Shown: in pieces, positions 25,491 through 35,520 of the stretch
Numbering within the stretch: position 1 is the stretch's first letter
Layout: each line of letters opens with the position of its first letter
NCBI GenBank assembly: GCA_001600875.1
Contig: BCLD01000001.1
Location: 98,626-162,625, forward strand
DNA from: Solicoccozyma terricola
Lineage: Eukaryota; Basidiomycota; Tremellomycetes; Filobasidiales; Piskurozymaceae
DNA length: 64,000 bases
Direction of reading: 5' to 3'
Translations under genes and position numbers: made by a program
The notes under the pieces: generated by a model
What the model saw: the letters and a program-made list of their open reading frames with translations, nothing else
The model's database searches: none
Told to the model about the DNA's origin: nothing

Positions 25491-25589
25491 TCCACTTTGG
25501 CCTAGTGGTTAGGGCTTCAAGCTTATGGGAAACCTTTTCTGCGTTAAACGTGTTCTTGATGGTCGGCAGTTCAAACCTGCCAAGTGGAA
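25491..25589 (+). tRNA. tRNA with 26-nt intron, anticodon reads TAT (Ile, decoding AUA)
   Basis: A full cloverleaf can be folded by eye. The acceptor stem TCCACTT (25491-25497) pairs perfectly with AAGTGGA (25582-25588), with discriminator A25589. The D arm is GCCT / AGTGGTTA / GGGC. The anticodon stem TCAAG (25517-25521) pairs with CTTGA (25555-25559). The T arm is GGCAG / TTCAAAC / CTGCC. Between anticodon position 37 (G25527) and 38 (T25554) lies a 26-nt insert, exactly where nuclear tRNA introns sit. Eight T residues from 25590 form a Pol III terminator. The loop CTTATG gives anticodon TAT at 25524-25526. The scaffold also recalls tRNA-Glu, so the isotype is less sure than the tRNA call, and a tRNA pseudogene cannot be excluded. 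Confidence 0.82.
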
Positions 25590-25597
25590 TTTTTTTT
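25590..25597 (+). terminator. Pol III oligo-T terminator of the tRNA gene
   Basis: Eight consecutive T residues directly after the discriminator base. Confidence 0.8.
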
Positions 25598-25845
25598 GCG
25601 CATCCCAGGTCAAGTTTCCGCTTAGCGATGGCTTCCACTTAGCGATGGGCTGCAGTGGAGTTCGACAACAGGTACCGACTAGGAAGTAGGATCATGTATG
25701 CATATGTTGGACATGAATCAACGCGTAAATATGGATGCGAACATGTATATGTTTCGTCAATGACCCTGACTTTCTTCAATGTGTCGAGGCCTTCCCGTTT
25801 TTTTGCAATCCTTCCTCCGCTGGTCACCCGCTCTATCAATACCGT

Positions 25846-27662
25846 TCACCCCATTCTGTCAACGCCGCTCCCATACGGGATCGTTCCTGTCAACAACAAA
25901 CCCTCGACTTTTCCTGTTACCCTCGAAGGCCCACTTGTATTTTGACCAAACAACTTCCTTTCGAGTTCTTCCATTCGCGGAGACCCTTCAACGAGAAGCT
26001 CTTTATACCGGGAAGGAGAGATGTCTGGGATGAGACGACGAAGGATTTCTAGTGGTGACAAAAGCTCATGAGATGGGGATGGGGAGAGCGAATGTGATTA
26101 GGGAAACTCACTTTCTTGGAGTTGACAAGTATGTTCGAGGTTCTCAACGTATCCGCGAGGATAACTCGTTTGTCGTCGGACGTCGGCTTGCTCACATTCA
26201 GACTGAGCATTGGCGCATGGTGTACATCGAGGAAGTCGGGAGTCACACTGTGAGAGGTAACAGGAGGAGGTGGTTTCATCAATTAAAACTACCCCGAATA
26301 ACACGACCGAACGCAAAGCCCTCCTCACTTTGAGCTTTTTGGTACGGCACCTGAACGAGTGACGGGGGAAGATGTCAATCATTTTTAGCGTCCCCCACCG
26401 CACGAAAGGCCAAAGGCACCTACCTAATACACGCTTGATACGTTCTCTTCAAAACCCTTTGGCCACTCGCTTTCTGATCCGCGTCCTCGCCACTCCTCTG
26501 CTCACTCTCCGAAGGTTCTCTCTGACGTCTGGCATTCTCCAGAACGTTGTCAGCGACGTCTGGAACGAGTCCGCGGAGGTGGAATTGCTTAGACGGCGAT
26601 TGACCGTAGGATGGAGACGAGGTTGGGGTGCCTTGGAGACTGTACGGAGAGTAGCGAGGATCCACGGGACGAGGGTCGGTGGGGGGGAAGCGATCGCGTT
26701 GTTCATCTGGCAACAAAAAGGAAAGGGGAAGGATTTGTATTTTCTTTCTGTGAGCCAACTCGCATTCCCTCCTTGCTCCAAGACGAGAACTCACTCGAGT
26801 ACGGAAATCCCATCGTTTCGGGCCCGGGTAGCCTCGGTCGCTTCGATTCGTATTTGCTAGAGGGGTCTTCGTCGTACGGTCGAGTCCTCGTTGAATCATC
26901 AGGAAGACGGGAGAGGTATGGTGATGTGCTGCTGCGTGAGATTGTTCCTGATGCTGCCGCGGACATTGAGGGGGTGTGACGTTCCGTCGAGGAGGAGATG
27001 TACGACGTTGCTCGTGGGTCTTGTTGGTGTTGTCCGTGCGATGATGTCGGTGGGAGAGGGAGGTACGCGTCTCGCAATGGGTAGCTTGCGGTGGGTGATG
27101 GCACTGGATATCCCATCCTCTCACCCTTGATTTCTCTGGGTGAAGGATACATGTAAGGTGTTCCGGCTCTTGTTGCTGATGTCGATGGTCTACCTGTTCC
27201 CGTTTCGACGAGAAGTGGGAGCTCGTCCGAAAGCCGTCTGAATGTAAAATTTGGTGTGCTTGAGGTTGAGCTTGTCCCCTCAGCATAGGGTCCGGATCCG
27301 AATAGGAATCGACTGGAGCCACCGCTGCTTGCGGAACTCGCTCCTCCTATGGGATGGGACGAGTGAGGTCTGGATGGTCGAACGTCCAGTGGAGGTAGTA
27401 TGGTTGATATCGAAGGTAGCTGTTCTGTCGACTTGAATGGCGATGGGCGCACGCCCGAACCTCTCGGAGCCGGCGGCAATGGCTCTTGGTCCTCCGAGGT
27501 CATTGGTCGATTACGAGAGACAAGTGTAGGATTGATGGTGACCGCTGGACGACCTCGTTGGTGTTGAATCCAGCGTGGTGATACTGTCGATGTCGATGTC
27601 CATGCCTCTGGTTTCAGTGATGCCGACCTTGATCGCTCCCTCTTGAAGGGCTGAGAAGACAT
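25846..27662 (-). CDS. Zn2Cys6 fungal transcription factor with C-terminal zinc cluster
   Basis: Minus strand. The first true ATG in the long open frame is at 27662 (MSSQPFKRERSRS); an upstream exon cannot be excluded. About 400 residues of Ser/Pro/Thr-rich, probably disordered sequence come first. The binuclear cluster is then assembled over three exons: KRTYQACIR, a 22-nt exon at 26329-26350 (CRTKKLK), and CDSRLPRCTPCANAQSEC. This gives C-x2-C-x6-C-x6-C-x2-C-x6-C. A further splice near 26100 joins ENLEHTCQLQEK to ILRRLIPDISPSRYKELLVEG, a linker/dimerisation-like helix, and the protein ends at 25846. Regulators of this class normally carry the cluster at the N-terminus and a fungal_trans domain after it. 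Here the cluster is near the C-terminus and no such domain is seen. Targets are unknown. Confidence 0.82.
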
Positions 27663-28456
27663 CGGAGGGGTTGGCTGTCCCTTGTATGTTTGAGAAGGAA
27701 TGCCCGTGTGTGATTTGCAGCAAGACGTCGACAACCCCTGGGGGCTAACGATACCTCCGATGGGAGACGAGGGACTCCCTGATAGTCCGGCGGTTATCTC
27801 CCTTTCCTCCTCCTGGTCACGCCGTGCTGGCAGGCAGCGCCCGTCTCGTCAGCCAGTCAGCCCTAGCCAAGGTAGGTCCGACAAGCGAGACGATCGAGGG
27901 TTATGGATGGTACTGCTCAGCACACCCCGTTATCCCTTGGAACCACCCCTTATCCTTTCTTGTCCGTCCCGAAGCACCACCCAGCCACATTCACCCTCTG
28001 ATCGTCCTTCTGAAACACCGGCAATGTCGGCGCCTCCTACGTATTGCAAGCTTGACCGATTGAACTGGTTGGGGGTCTGTCGATCGTCGTCGACGATCAT
28101 GCAAAGAGGTTGCTAGTCCGCGATGCGAAACTGTCTTGTCAGTGAGTGGCACAAGGAGGAAAAAGGGCTTGATCCTATGGAATGATGTTTTGCCCAAGCG
28201 GTACCCCGTACGTCCGGTTCTTCGGTGGACCCGGGTGGGAGGGGGAGGGGGAGGGGGGGGGGGNGGGAGAGGAAAGCCCTGCGAAGATTCCGCTATGTGT
28301 CTCTCTGTCACCCTTGCTTGGAACGTCGTAGCAAGTATCTGCGGCGAGCTCGTTGAATTGTCCCCAACTCTAGAGCATTTGTCGGGAATTTTACCCCACT
28401 CCTCGAACCAGTCGAGCCTCCTGCACTGAGCGCTGATTAGTTTGGGGGGGAAGAGA

Positions 28457-28484
28457 GGGGGGGGGGGGGGGGGGGGGGGGGGGG
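28457..28484 (+). repeat. 28-nt poly-G run
   Basis: Unbroken G run preceded by another run of seven G. Confidence 0.9.
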
Positions 28485-28745
28485 AAGAAAGTGAATGAAA
28501 CAGGTGTGGATTAACCGGACCACGTCTCCTCTGCATGCGAATTACAACGACCCAGCTATTAGCTCAATGCAACGCTTCGTTCCGTGGGTGTATGTGGCAG
28601 CAGTGGCACGTCGATTGTATCTGGTGTGCTTTTTATCGACCTTGTCACGCTATGAGACATTCGGGGTTCGTTCCTTCTCGCCAAGGGGTGGGGTCGTCGG
28701 GTGCTGTAATCTAACGGAATACAGCCGTTTGGACAAGGTAAGCTG

Positions 28746-28851
<106 letters not shown>

Positions 28852-29825
28852 AGAGTAGGTGGGAGTGAGTGAGTGGTGGAAAGACCCGTTGAAAGACCCG
28901 TTGAAAACTCCGTTGAAAAATCCGTTTTTTGGTCGCCAGCCCGTGCCCATTGCATTACAACCTGAAACGAAGGCAACCAGCATGAGCGGCATGTGCCATT
29001 GAAACGGCACCAGATGACATACCCACCTCCCCCCCCCCCGCCGCTGCCTCCGACCGTTCAAGCCCGCCACTGTTCCTGATTGCGCACCCTCGTTCGGTGG
29101 TGCTGACGTGATTTTGATTTTCGCCCGCGCGCACCCTGACTCCCCCGCCGAACAGCCAAGATTTACCGTGGTTGGAGATGAGATCATGGGGGGAGATCCA
29201 GTGGAGTGACATGACACGACGGGCCGGGAACTTATTTGTTGCGGAGTGGACTTGGCTGTTGAGTTGTCCCAAAGGGAATAAATGAACAGGGTATTACAAG
29301 TTCGGGGATGAGAAAATGGGAATCGATTTTGAATTCCCAAACAAAATAGCATGGATGCATGGGTTAATGACTGGAATCTGAAATCATCCCCGCGCCCCCC
29401 CCCCCCCCTCTCACTCCAAAAGGTTCGTGAATAACCTCAATCCCGAATTTCAACGCACATGGCCTCTATTTAAACCCCCCCTGACTCATATCCCACCCAC
29501 GACGCCGAAGGCAAATTCTGTTTTGGTATTTATGTTTTTTTTTTATCGGGTGAACATCCCCGGATATAACCCAGCCCATTCCCAGGTAGGGCAGACACTT
29601 GTAATTCAATTAAGGATTTGCCCAAAAACAAAACATGGCATGATGCCCACGAGCTGGATTGGCGGACGCAGTCCACCGGGATGTCCGCTAGCCATAACAG
29701 AAAACTGATCTCTCGCTGTGTAGTGCGTGCAGTGTAGCAGGACTGGACATGTTCCCGAGGGATGCAATGCAGGCCCTTTGAGCGTTTGTCATGGGAAGTT
29801 GTTTACTCAACGACCCGATTTGAAT

Positions 29826-29831
29826 ACGCGT
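29826..29831. promoter_or_regulatory. MCB-like box ACGCGT (1 of 3) upstream of RNR1
   Basis: Palindromic ACGCGT, the core of the MBF (Mbp1/Swi6) site that drives G1/S genes including ribonucleotide reductase in yeasts. It lies 642 nt before the start codon. Confidence 0.6.
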
Positions 29832-29965
29832 GTTGTCCGATCATTGATTGATTTGATGCGCGACGGAGGATGTCTAGTGTGCTCCCCGCGGTCTCCCTGC
29901 CCCCGGTCTCCATCCCACTCCATCCCTCCCCCTGTCTACCCTGTCCCTCCCCTTCCCTCCACCCG

Positions 29966-29971
29966 ACGCGT
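29966..29971. promoter_or_regulatory. MCB-like box ACGCGT (2 of 3) upstream of RNR1
   Basis: Same palindrome within GACGCGTCC, about 500 nt before the start codon. Confidence 0.65.
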
Positions 29972-30042
29972 CCACTGATTGCTTGTGATTTCTAACTGAA
30001 TTCACGGGGCAATTTCACTTTTCTCACGGGGCCAACACCGCA

Positions 30043-30048
30043 ACGCGT
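30043..30048. promoter_or_regulatory. MCB-like box ACGCGT (3 of 3) upstream of RNR1
   Basis: Third copy, about 420 nt before the start codon and 72 nt after the second. Confidence 0.65.
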
Positions 30049-30241
30049 CTTCATTTGTTGATCAGCCAGCTCTCCTTCAACACACAACCATATTACATCG
30101 TCCAACATCATCCCATTCCATCAGCATCACCACCACCACCAACACCACAACACAACACACCACTCCTCCTCCTCCTCCTCCCACGTCGAATACCATCCCT
30201 TGAATCTCCCACACCCACTCACCCTTTCCCAATCCCACCCG

Positions 30242-30314
30242 TCCCAACCCCTCCATCGTCCCAATCTTCCCATTCCCTCCCCCCCCCCCCCCCTCCCAAC
30301 CCCTCCATCGTCCC
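30242..30314 (+). repeat. Direct repeat (period 52 nt) abutting an assembly gap
   Basis: The 21-nt string at 30242-30262 recurs exactly at 30294-30314, separated by a C-rich stretch. The gap begins at the next base. Confidence 0.85.
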
Positions 30315-30441
30315 NNNNNNNNNNNNNNNNNNNNNNNNNNNNNNNNNNNNNNNNNNNNNNNNNNNNNNNNNNNNNNNNNNNNNNNNNNNNNNNNNNNNNN
30401 NNNNNNNNNNNNNNNNNNNNNNNNNNNNNNNNNNNNNNNNN
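30315..30441. other. Assembly gap (127 N) in the RNR1 5' leader/promoter
   Basis: Run of unknown bases ending 26 nt before the RNR1 start codon; flanked by C-rich repeats. Confidence 0.99.
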
Positions 30442-30467
30442 CCCCCCGTTTCTCAACCCTGCCCATC

Positions 30468-33400
30468 ATGAGTTTCGTATTCAAGCGTGATGGTAGACGA
30501 GAACGCGTTGCATTCGACAAGATTGTAAGTCCATCAAGCCAGAAGGGGGTTTTTGTCTTGGGAATGGTATCGATTTAAAGCCTTTCCACTAACGGGGGAA
30601 TCGCGTCCTTTCTCTTTTCACCCATCCACCCTCTTCTAACACCTCCCGCTCCCCCCCCTCCCCCTCCCCCCACCCACAAATCACCCTTCGTCTCGATCGT
30701 AATCATTCACTACTTTAGACCGCACGTATCAACAAGCTCTCATATGGTCTCGATGCTAATTGGGTTGAACCTATCGAGTACGTGTCTGTGAGATGTGTAC
30801 CAATTCTATCATCTCGGAGGCGCTAACCAGAAAAATAAAAAAACTCCTTGCACGTTCATAGAATCAGTAAGTTATTAGCTCATTTTGGACATTTGAACGC
30901 CCGATCGATGAAGTCGTTCGGCGTCGGAAAAGAAGAAGAAAGGAAAAAAAGAGAAAGAGGGAAAAAAAAACTGACATCTTCCCTTCTTCTTATTCTTCCT
31001 CGTTTTTTTCTCTTTTTTCCTTTTTTTTCTTTCTTTTCTTTTTCAATGGTGCCTCTCAACAGCCAAAAAGGTTGCTGCTGGTGTTCACACCGTGAGTTTG
31101 CCGCCGATTACATCCACATATTCCCCAACTTTTTGATCTCCATTAAACCTAACACATAATTCTGATATCGCAGGGTGTCACCACCGTCGAACTCGACGTA
31201 AGTTCTCTCACCGCCTCTCCACCGCGCCCCAACCACCACACACCGCTCTTTTCCTAACAATCTCCCTCCCTCTCTCCCGTACCCTCCCTAACAGAACCTC
31301 GCAGCCGAAACAGCAGCATACTTGACGACCAAACATCCAGATTATGCAATTTTAGCAGCTCGAATCGCCATTTCAAACTTGCACAAGGAGACTAAAAAAG
31401 TGTTTAGTGAGGTTGTTTCTGATTTGTATTCGTGGGGTGAGTTTTTGGATTTTTTTTTTTTTTTTTCCGTTAGAATTGTGGAAGATGTTGGAAATCCGAG
31501 GGAGAGGAGTAACGCTAATGTATTTGTCGGTCCGCGTTTTTTTCCGCTTCTTCTCTGTTTTTTTAGTCAACCCAAAGACTGGAAAAGTCGCTCCTATGAT
31601 ATCCAAGGATACTTACGAGGCTGTCATGGAGAACAAGGAGATTTTGGATAGCGCTATCATTTATGATCGGGATTTCCAGTACAACTACGTGAGTCCCTGA
31701 GTCTGATGGGGCCCGGGGTTCCTTCTCTTTTGGTGTTGGATTCGGATGGACGCATGCTTACACACGCTCCCCCCTTCCTACAGTTTGGTTTCAAAACCCT
31801 CGAGCGATCTTATCTCCTTCGAATCGATGGGAAAATCGCAGAAAGACCTCAACATATGATCATGCGTGTAGCTGTTGGTATTCATGGGAGGAACGTTGAG
31901 AGGATCTTGGAGACGTACAATTTGATGAGCGAAAGGTACTTTACACATGCTAGTCCAACGGTGAGAACTCAAATATTCTTTTCTCTCTCTCATTTCTACC
32001 TGATCGGGAGTCATGATAAGAAACAAATTCTGGATGCTGATGCCGCTTCCCCATCACACAGCTTTTCAACGCGGGTACACCTCACCCACAACTTTCGTCA
32101 TGTTTCCTCATCGCGATGAAGGAGGATTCCATCGAAGGTATCTATGATACTCTCAAAACTTGTGCCATGATCTCCAAGACAGCAGGTGGTATCGGTCTCA
32201 ACATTCACAACATTCGTGCCAAGGGTTCTTACATCGCTGGTACAAACGGGTACTCGAACGGTATCGTTCCTATGCTTCGAGCTTACGACGCAACCGCTCG
32301 ATACGTCGATCAAGGTGGTAACAAGCGACCAGGTGCTTTTGCCATTTACCTCGAGCCATGGCACGCCGACGTTTTCGACTTTATCGATCTACGAAAAAAT
32401 CACGGTAAAGAAGAAGTTCGAGCTCGTGATTTATTCTACGCGTTGTGGATCCCGGATCTTTTCATGCGTCGTGTAGAAGAGGATGGAGAGTGGGCTTTGA
32501 TGTGTCCACATGAGTGTCCTGGATTAGCCGATTGTCATGGAAAGGCTTTCGATGAACTATACGAGTCATACGAGAGGCAGGGCAAGTACAGGAAGATGAT
32601 CAAAGCGCAAAAACTATGGTACGCTATTCTCGAAGCACAGACTGAGACTGGTGGTCCATTCATGCTTTACAAAGATGCTGCGAATGGTGCGTTGACGGAG
32701 ATGAGCGATTTGGCAACGCCAAGTTCCCCCCCCCCCCCCTCCCCTCATAGCTGACGTTTATCCTTCGTTATTCCCAATTCCAGCCAAGTCCAACCAACAG
32801 AACCTCGGAACGATCAAGTCTTCCAACTTGTGTACCGAGATCATCGAGTTCTCTGCTCCGGATGAGGTCGCCGTTTGCAACTTGGCTTCGCTCGCCCTAC
32901 CCGCATTCATCACGAACGGCGAGTACGACTTCCAGAAGTTGCATGACGTTACCAAGGTCGTCACCAAGAACTTGAACAAGGTCATCGACGTCAACTACTA
33001 CCCCGTTCCGGAAGCCCGCAACTCGAACATGCGTCATCGACCCGTTGGTCTCGGCGTTCAAGGTCTCGCCGATGCATTCATGGCTCTCCGTATGCCATTC
33101 GATGGCCCTCAGGCCCGGGAACTCAACCTCAAGATCTTTGAGACCATTTACCACGCAGCTCTTGAATCTTCTTGCGAGCTTGCTGAGATTGAGGGTCACT
33201 ACCTGACTTACCCAGGATCTCCTGCCAGCGAGGGCAGGCTGCAATTCGACCTGTGGGGTATTACCCCGACCTCACTCTGGGACTGGTCGACTCTCAAGGC
33301 CAACATCGCCAAACACGGTCTGAGAAACTCCCTCCTGGTCGCGCCGATGCCTACCGCGTCGACGTCTCAGATCCTGGGATGGAATGAGTGCTTCGAGCCT

Positions 33401-34269
33401 TACACCAGCAACATCTATACTCGTCGTGTGCTCGCTGGAGAGTTCCAAGTCGTTTGCCCATGGTTGTTGCGTGACCTTGTCAACCTCGGTCTTTGGAACG
33501 ATGAGATGAAGAACAGGATCATCGCACATGGTGGTTCCATTCAGAACATCCCGGGAATGCCGCAAGAGTTGAAGTGAGTGCGAGAGAGCGTTGCTTGATT
33601 GTTATGGATTCGGTCACTAATCTTTCCTCTTCCCTCGATAGGGCTATTTACAAGACGGTCTGGGAGATCAGCCAGAAGGCCATCATCGACCTCGCTGCCG
33701 ACCGTGGTGCCTTTATCGACCAGTCCCAATCGCTCAACATCCACTTGACCAATCCATCTCCAGGTCAACTCACCTCGATGCACTTCTACGGTTGGAAGAA
33801 GGGACTCAAAACCGGCATGTACTATCTCCGAACTCGACCAGCTGTCAACGCCATCCAGTTCACTGTCGACGCCTCAGTCATCAAGGAGGCCAAGGCTGCC
33901 CAGAAGGCAGCCATCGCTCCGTCGACGCCCCGACCCATCGTTTCCCCTTCCCCTACCTCAATCGCACCCCAGATGGCCAAGCTCGCCGTCACCGAGAACA
34001 GCATGTCTCCGGCCCCATCGCCTACTCCATCGCACTACGAGCCGTTGACTCCGTCACGCAATAGTCCCTCACCACCTTCTGACAACGAGGAAATCACGTA
34101 CGAGGAGGCTAAGCGCCGTCAGGAAGAGCGTGCGCTCGCCGCGTTGCAGTGCAGTATCGATAACAAGGATGGTGAGTTGTTGTGGACGTCCAGACGTGCT
34201 GTATAAAGCCCAAGTCCACTGATCGCATGTACGCGCGTCGCTTTAGCCTGCCTCATGTGCTCTGGATGA
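30468..34269 (+). CDS. RNR1: Ribonucleoside-diphosphate reductase large subunit (RNR1)
   Basis: Starts [19 protein letters not shown] (30468-30524). Exons 30719-30777, 30862-30866 (5 nt), 31063-31091 and 31174-31197 build the ATP-cone region [18 protein letters not shown], then [21 protein letters not shown]. The next exons give [23 protein letters not shown] and the catalytic barrel: [15 protein letters not shown] (with a redox Cys), [22 protein letters not shown] (thiyl-radical Cys and partner), [14 protein letters not shown], and YYLRTRPA with the radical-transfer tyrosines. After a Ser/Pro-rich linker, a 75-nt intron (34172-34246) leads to a 23-nt last exon (34247-34269) encoding ACLMCSG and stop; this restores the CxxC tail that re-reduces the active site. 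The enzyme makes dNDPs from NDPs with the small subunit. Reading through without that intron would lose the redox tail. Confidence 0.97.
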
Positions 34270-34565
34270 GATATCGAGCAACGTCGCGTCTCTGCATTTC
34301 CCCTCAACTCTCTCTTTGGTTATCTGCTGCTGTGCCTTCATCTGTGTCTGTATTATATTTCCTGGCGCACAGCTACATTGACTGCTGGACATTCTTGTAA
34401 CCCGATTTACTCGATCTAGATTCATTTCAGGTGACCACGTGCGGTGCCCCGCTTAGTCACTTGCCCAGATGCTGCCGATGGTTGGTCATACGCGGATCAT
34501 TCTTTGGACAAGTGCTCAAATCGACCTTCCCAGTTTCAGCATACACCCAATACGTGGCTGCCACC

Positions 34566-35130
34566 ATGTCTGCTTCAACTCGCCTCGCTATCATGATCGA
34601 CGACAAGATCTTGTGCTCTTCGTCTGAAAGCGATCTCACTAAAGTGGAGGGCAGTGGGTATTCGGACTACATGACCTGAAGTACCAATCACGTCCACTGA
34701 GGGGCTTTTTACGGTCCATGACAGACTGGTATTTCCCAGATATGGACCTTCGAGACCGCGCCAGGTTCATACAGAGTGACACGCATACCACTTGTCCATG
34801 GAAGGGTGAGGACCTCGGCAACTTGTCACAGACCCAAGCGATGGCTCATCATCTTTATCTGCCCATGGCATGTTTGCAACGACAGGAGTAGCATCGTACT
34901 ACAGCTACAAGAAGGATAACGGAGAGGTCCTCAAGGATATTGCTTGGTGATTCACCTTGTTGGCATCAAGAAAATCCTGAACTTTGGGCTGATTTAGGGT
35001 CTCTTTTGCGATCAGGTACTACCCTACCCCCAAGAAGGGAGCCGAACAAGTCGAAGATCGAGTTGCCTTCTATGTTGGGAAGCATGGTATCAAGGTGCAA
35101 AGTCCTCCAATCGATGCGGTGGACGCCTGA
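34566..35130 (+). CDS. DUF427 (NTP_transf_9-type) small protein
   Basis: Four short exons, 34566-34653, 34725-34805, 34886-34946 and 35016-35130, join in frame to 114 residues. The product reads MSASTRLAIMIDDKILCSS, then KVEGNWYFPDMDLRDRARF, then TTCPWKGVASYYSYKK and DIAWYYPTPKKGAEQVEDRVAFY. VEGN(W/H)YFP, TxCPWKGxASYY and AWYYPxPK are the hallmarks of DUF427, a beta-rich single-domain family found in bacteria and fungi with no settled function. The third intron splits the Trp codon of IAW. No signal peptide or membrane helix; likely cytosolic. It stands alone downstream of RNR1 with about 300 nt between them. Confidence 0.88.
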
Positions 35131-35520
35131 GGAGATGTGGACCCGAAACTCGAAAGAATCCATTGTCGGAAATTGAACAGAAGTCGTGTAAATCTCGTGG
35201 TAACTCTCCGGCTTCCCCGGTGTGATTCGAAATGAATCAGCATTTATTGTCAGCGTGGGCTGTGACTCTCCCAATTGTGCCAAACCAAACCACAGCGCGC
35301 AAGTGTGGCTGGGACATGCATGCAACACTGAAAGTATCATTTCGCGTTGAACGGCCGTTCTATGAATAAACGGGAACATGGATGGGCAAGATTGCGGATC
35401 GCATGCTAACCATGTAGTTGTGTTGACTGGCTGCGGATCTCCACGGTCCGTCATGGATCTCGGATCTGAAATGAACTGCTGACCGGAAGCTTTCGGAACG
35501 ACTAGCTTGAATGGACGCAT
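34966..35520 (-). CDS. Uncharacterised 184-codon antisense open frame (doubtful gene)
   Basis: An ATG-initiated open frame from 35520 (MRPFKLVVPKASGQQF) to a stop at 34966. Its last third lies antisense to the final exon and last intron of the DUF427 gene. The part outside that overlap (35131-35520, 130 codons) still looks protein-like, with balanced composition (for example TLTINADSFRITPGKPESYHE and DSFEFRVHISSGVHRIDW). I recognise no family. It could be a chance frame, a lineage-specific gene or part of a spliced gene. Confidence 0.25.
   Translation of the reverse strand: MRPFKLVVPKASGQQFISDPRSMTDRGDPQPVNTTTWLACDPQSCPSMFPFIHRTAVQREMILSVLHACPSHTCALWFGLAQLGESQPTLTINADSFRITPGKPESYHEIYTTSVQFPTMDSFEFRVHISSGVHRIDWRTLHLDTMLPNIEGNSIFDLFGSLLGGRVVPDRKRDPKSAQSSGFS

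Noticed and set aside
25393..25638. Minus-strand frame containing GRFELPTIKN next to the tRNA
   Set aside because: It is antisense to the tRNA and its flanks. GRFELPT is a well-known artefact of translating tRNA antisense strands; no gene is supported.
27663..27734. Upstream extension of the zinc-cluster protein to 27734
   Set aside because: The first codon there is TTG, not ATG; the first real ATG is 27662.
28264..28264. Single N inside a G run (also 52030)
   Set aside because: Treated as base-calling uncertainty in homopolymer, not biology.
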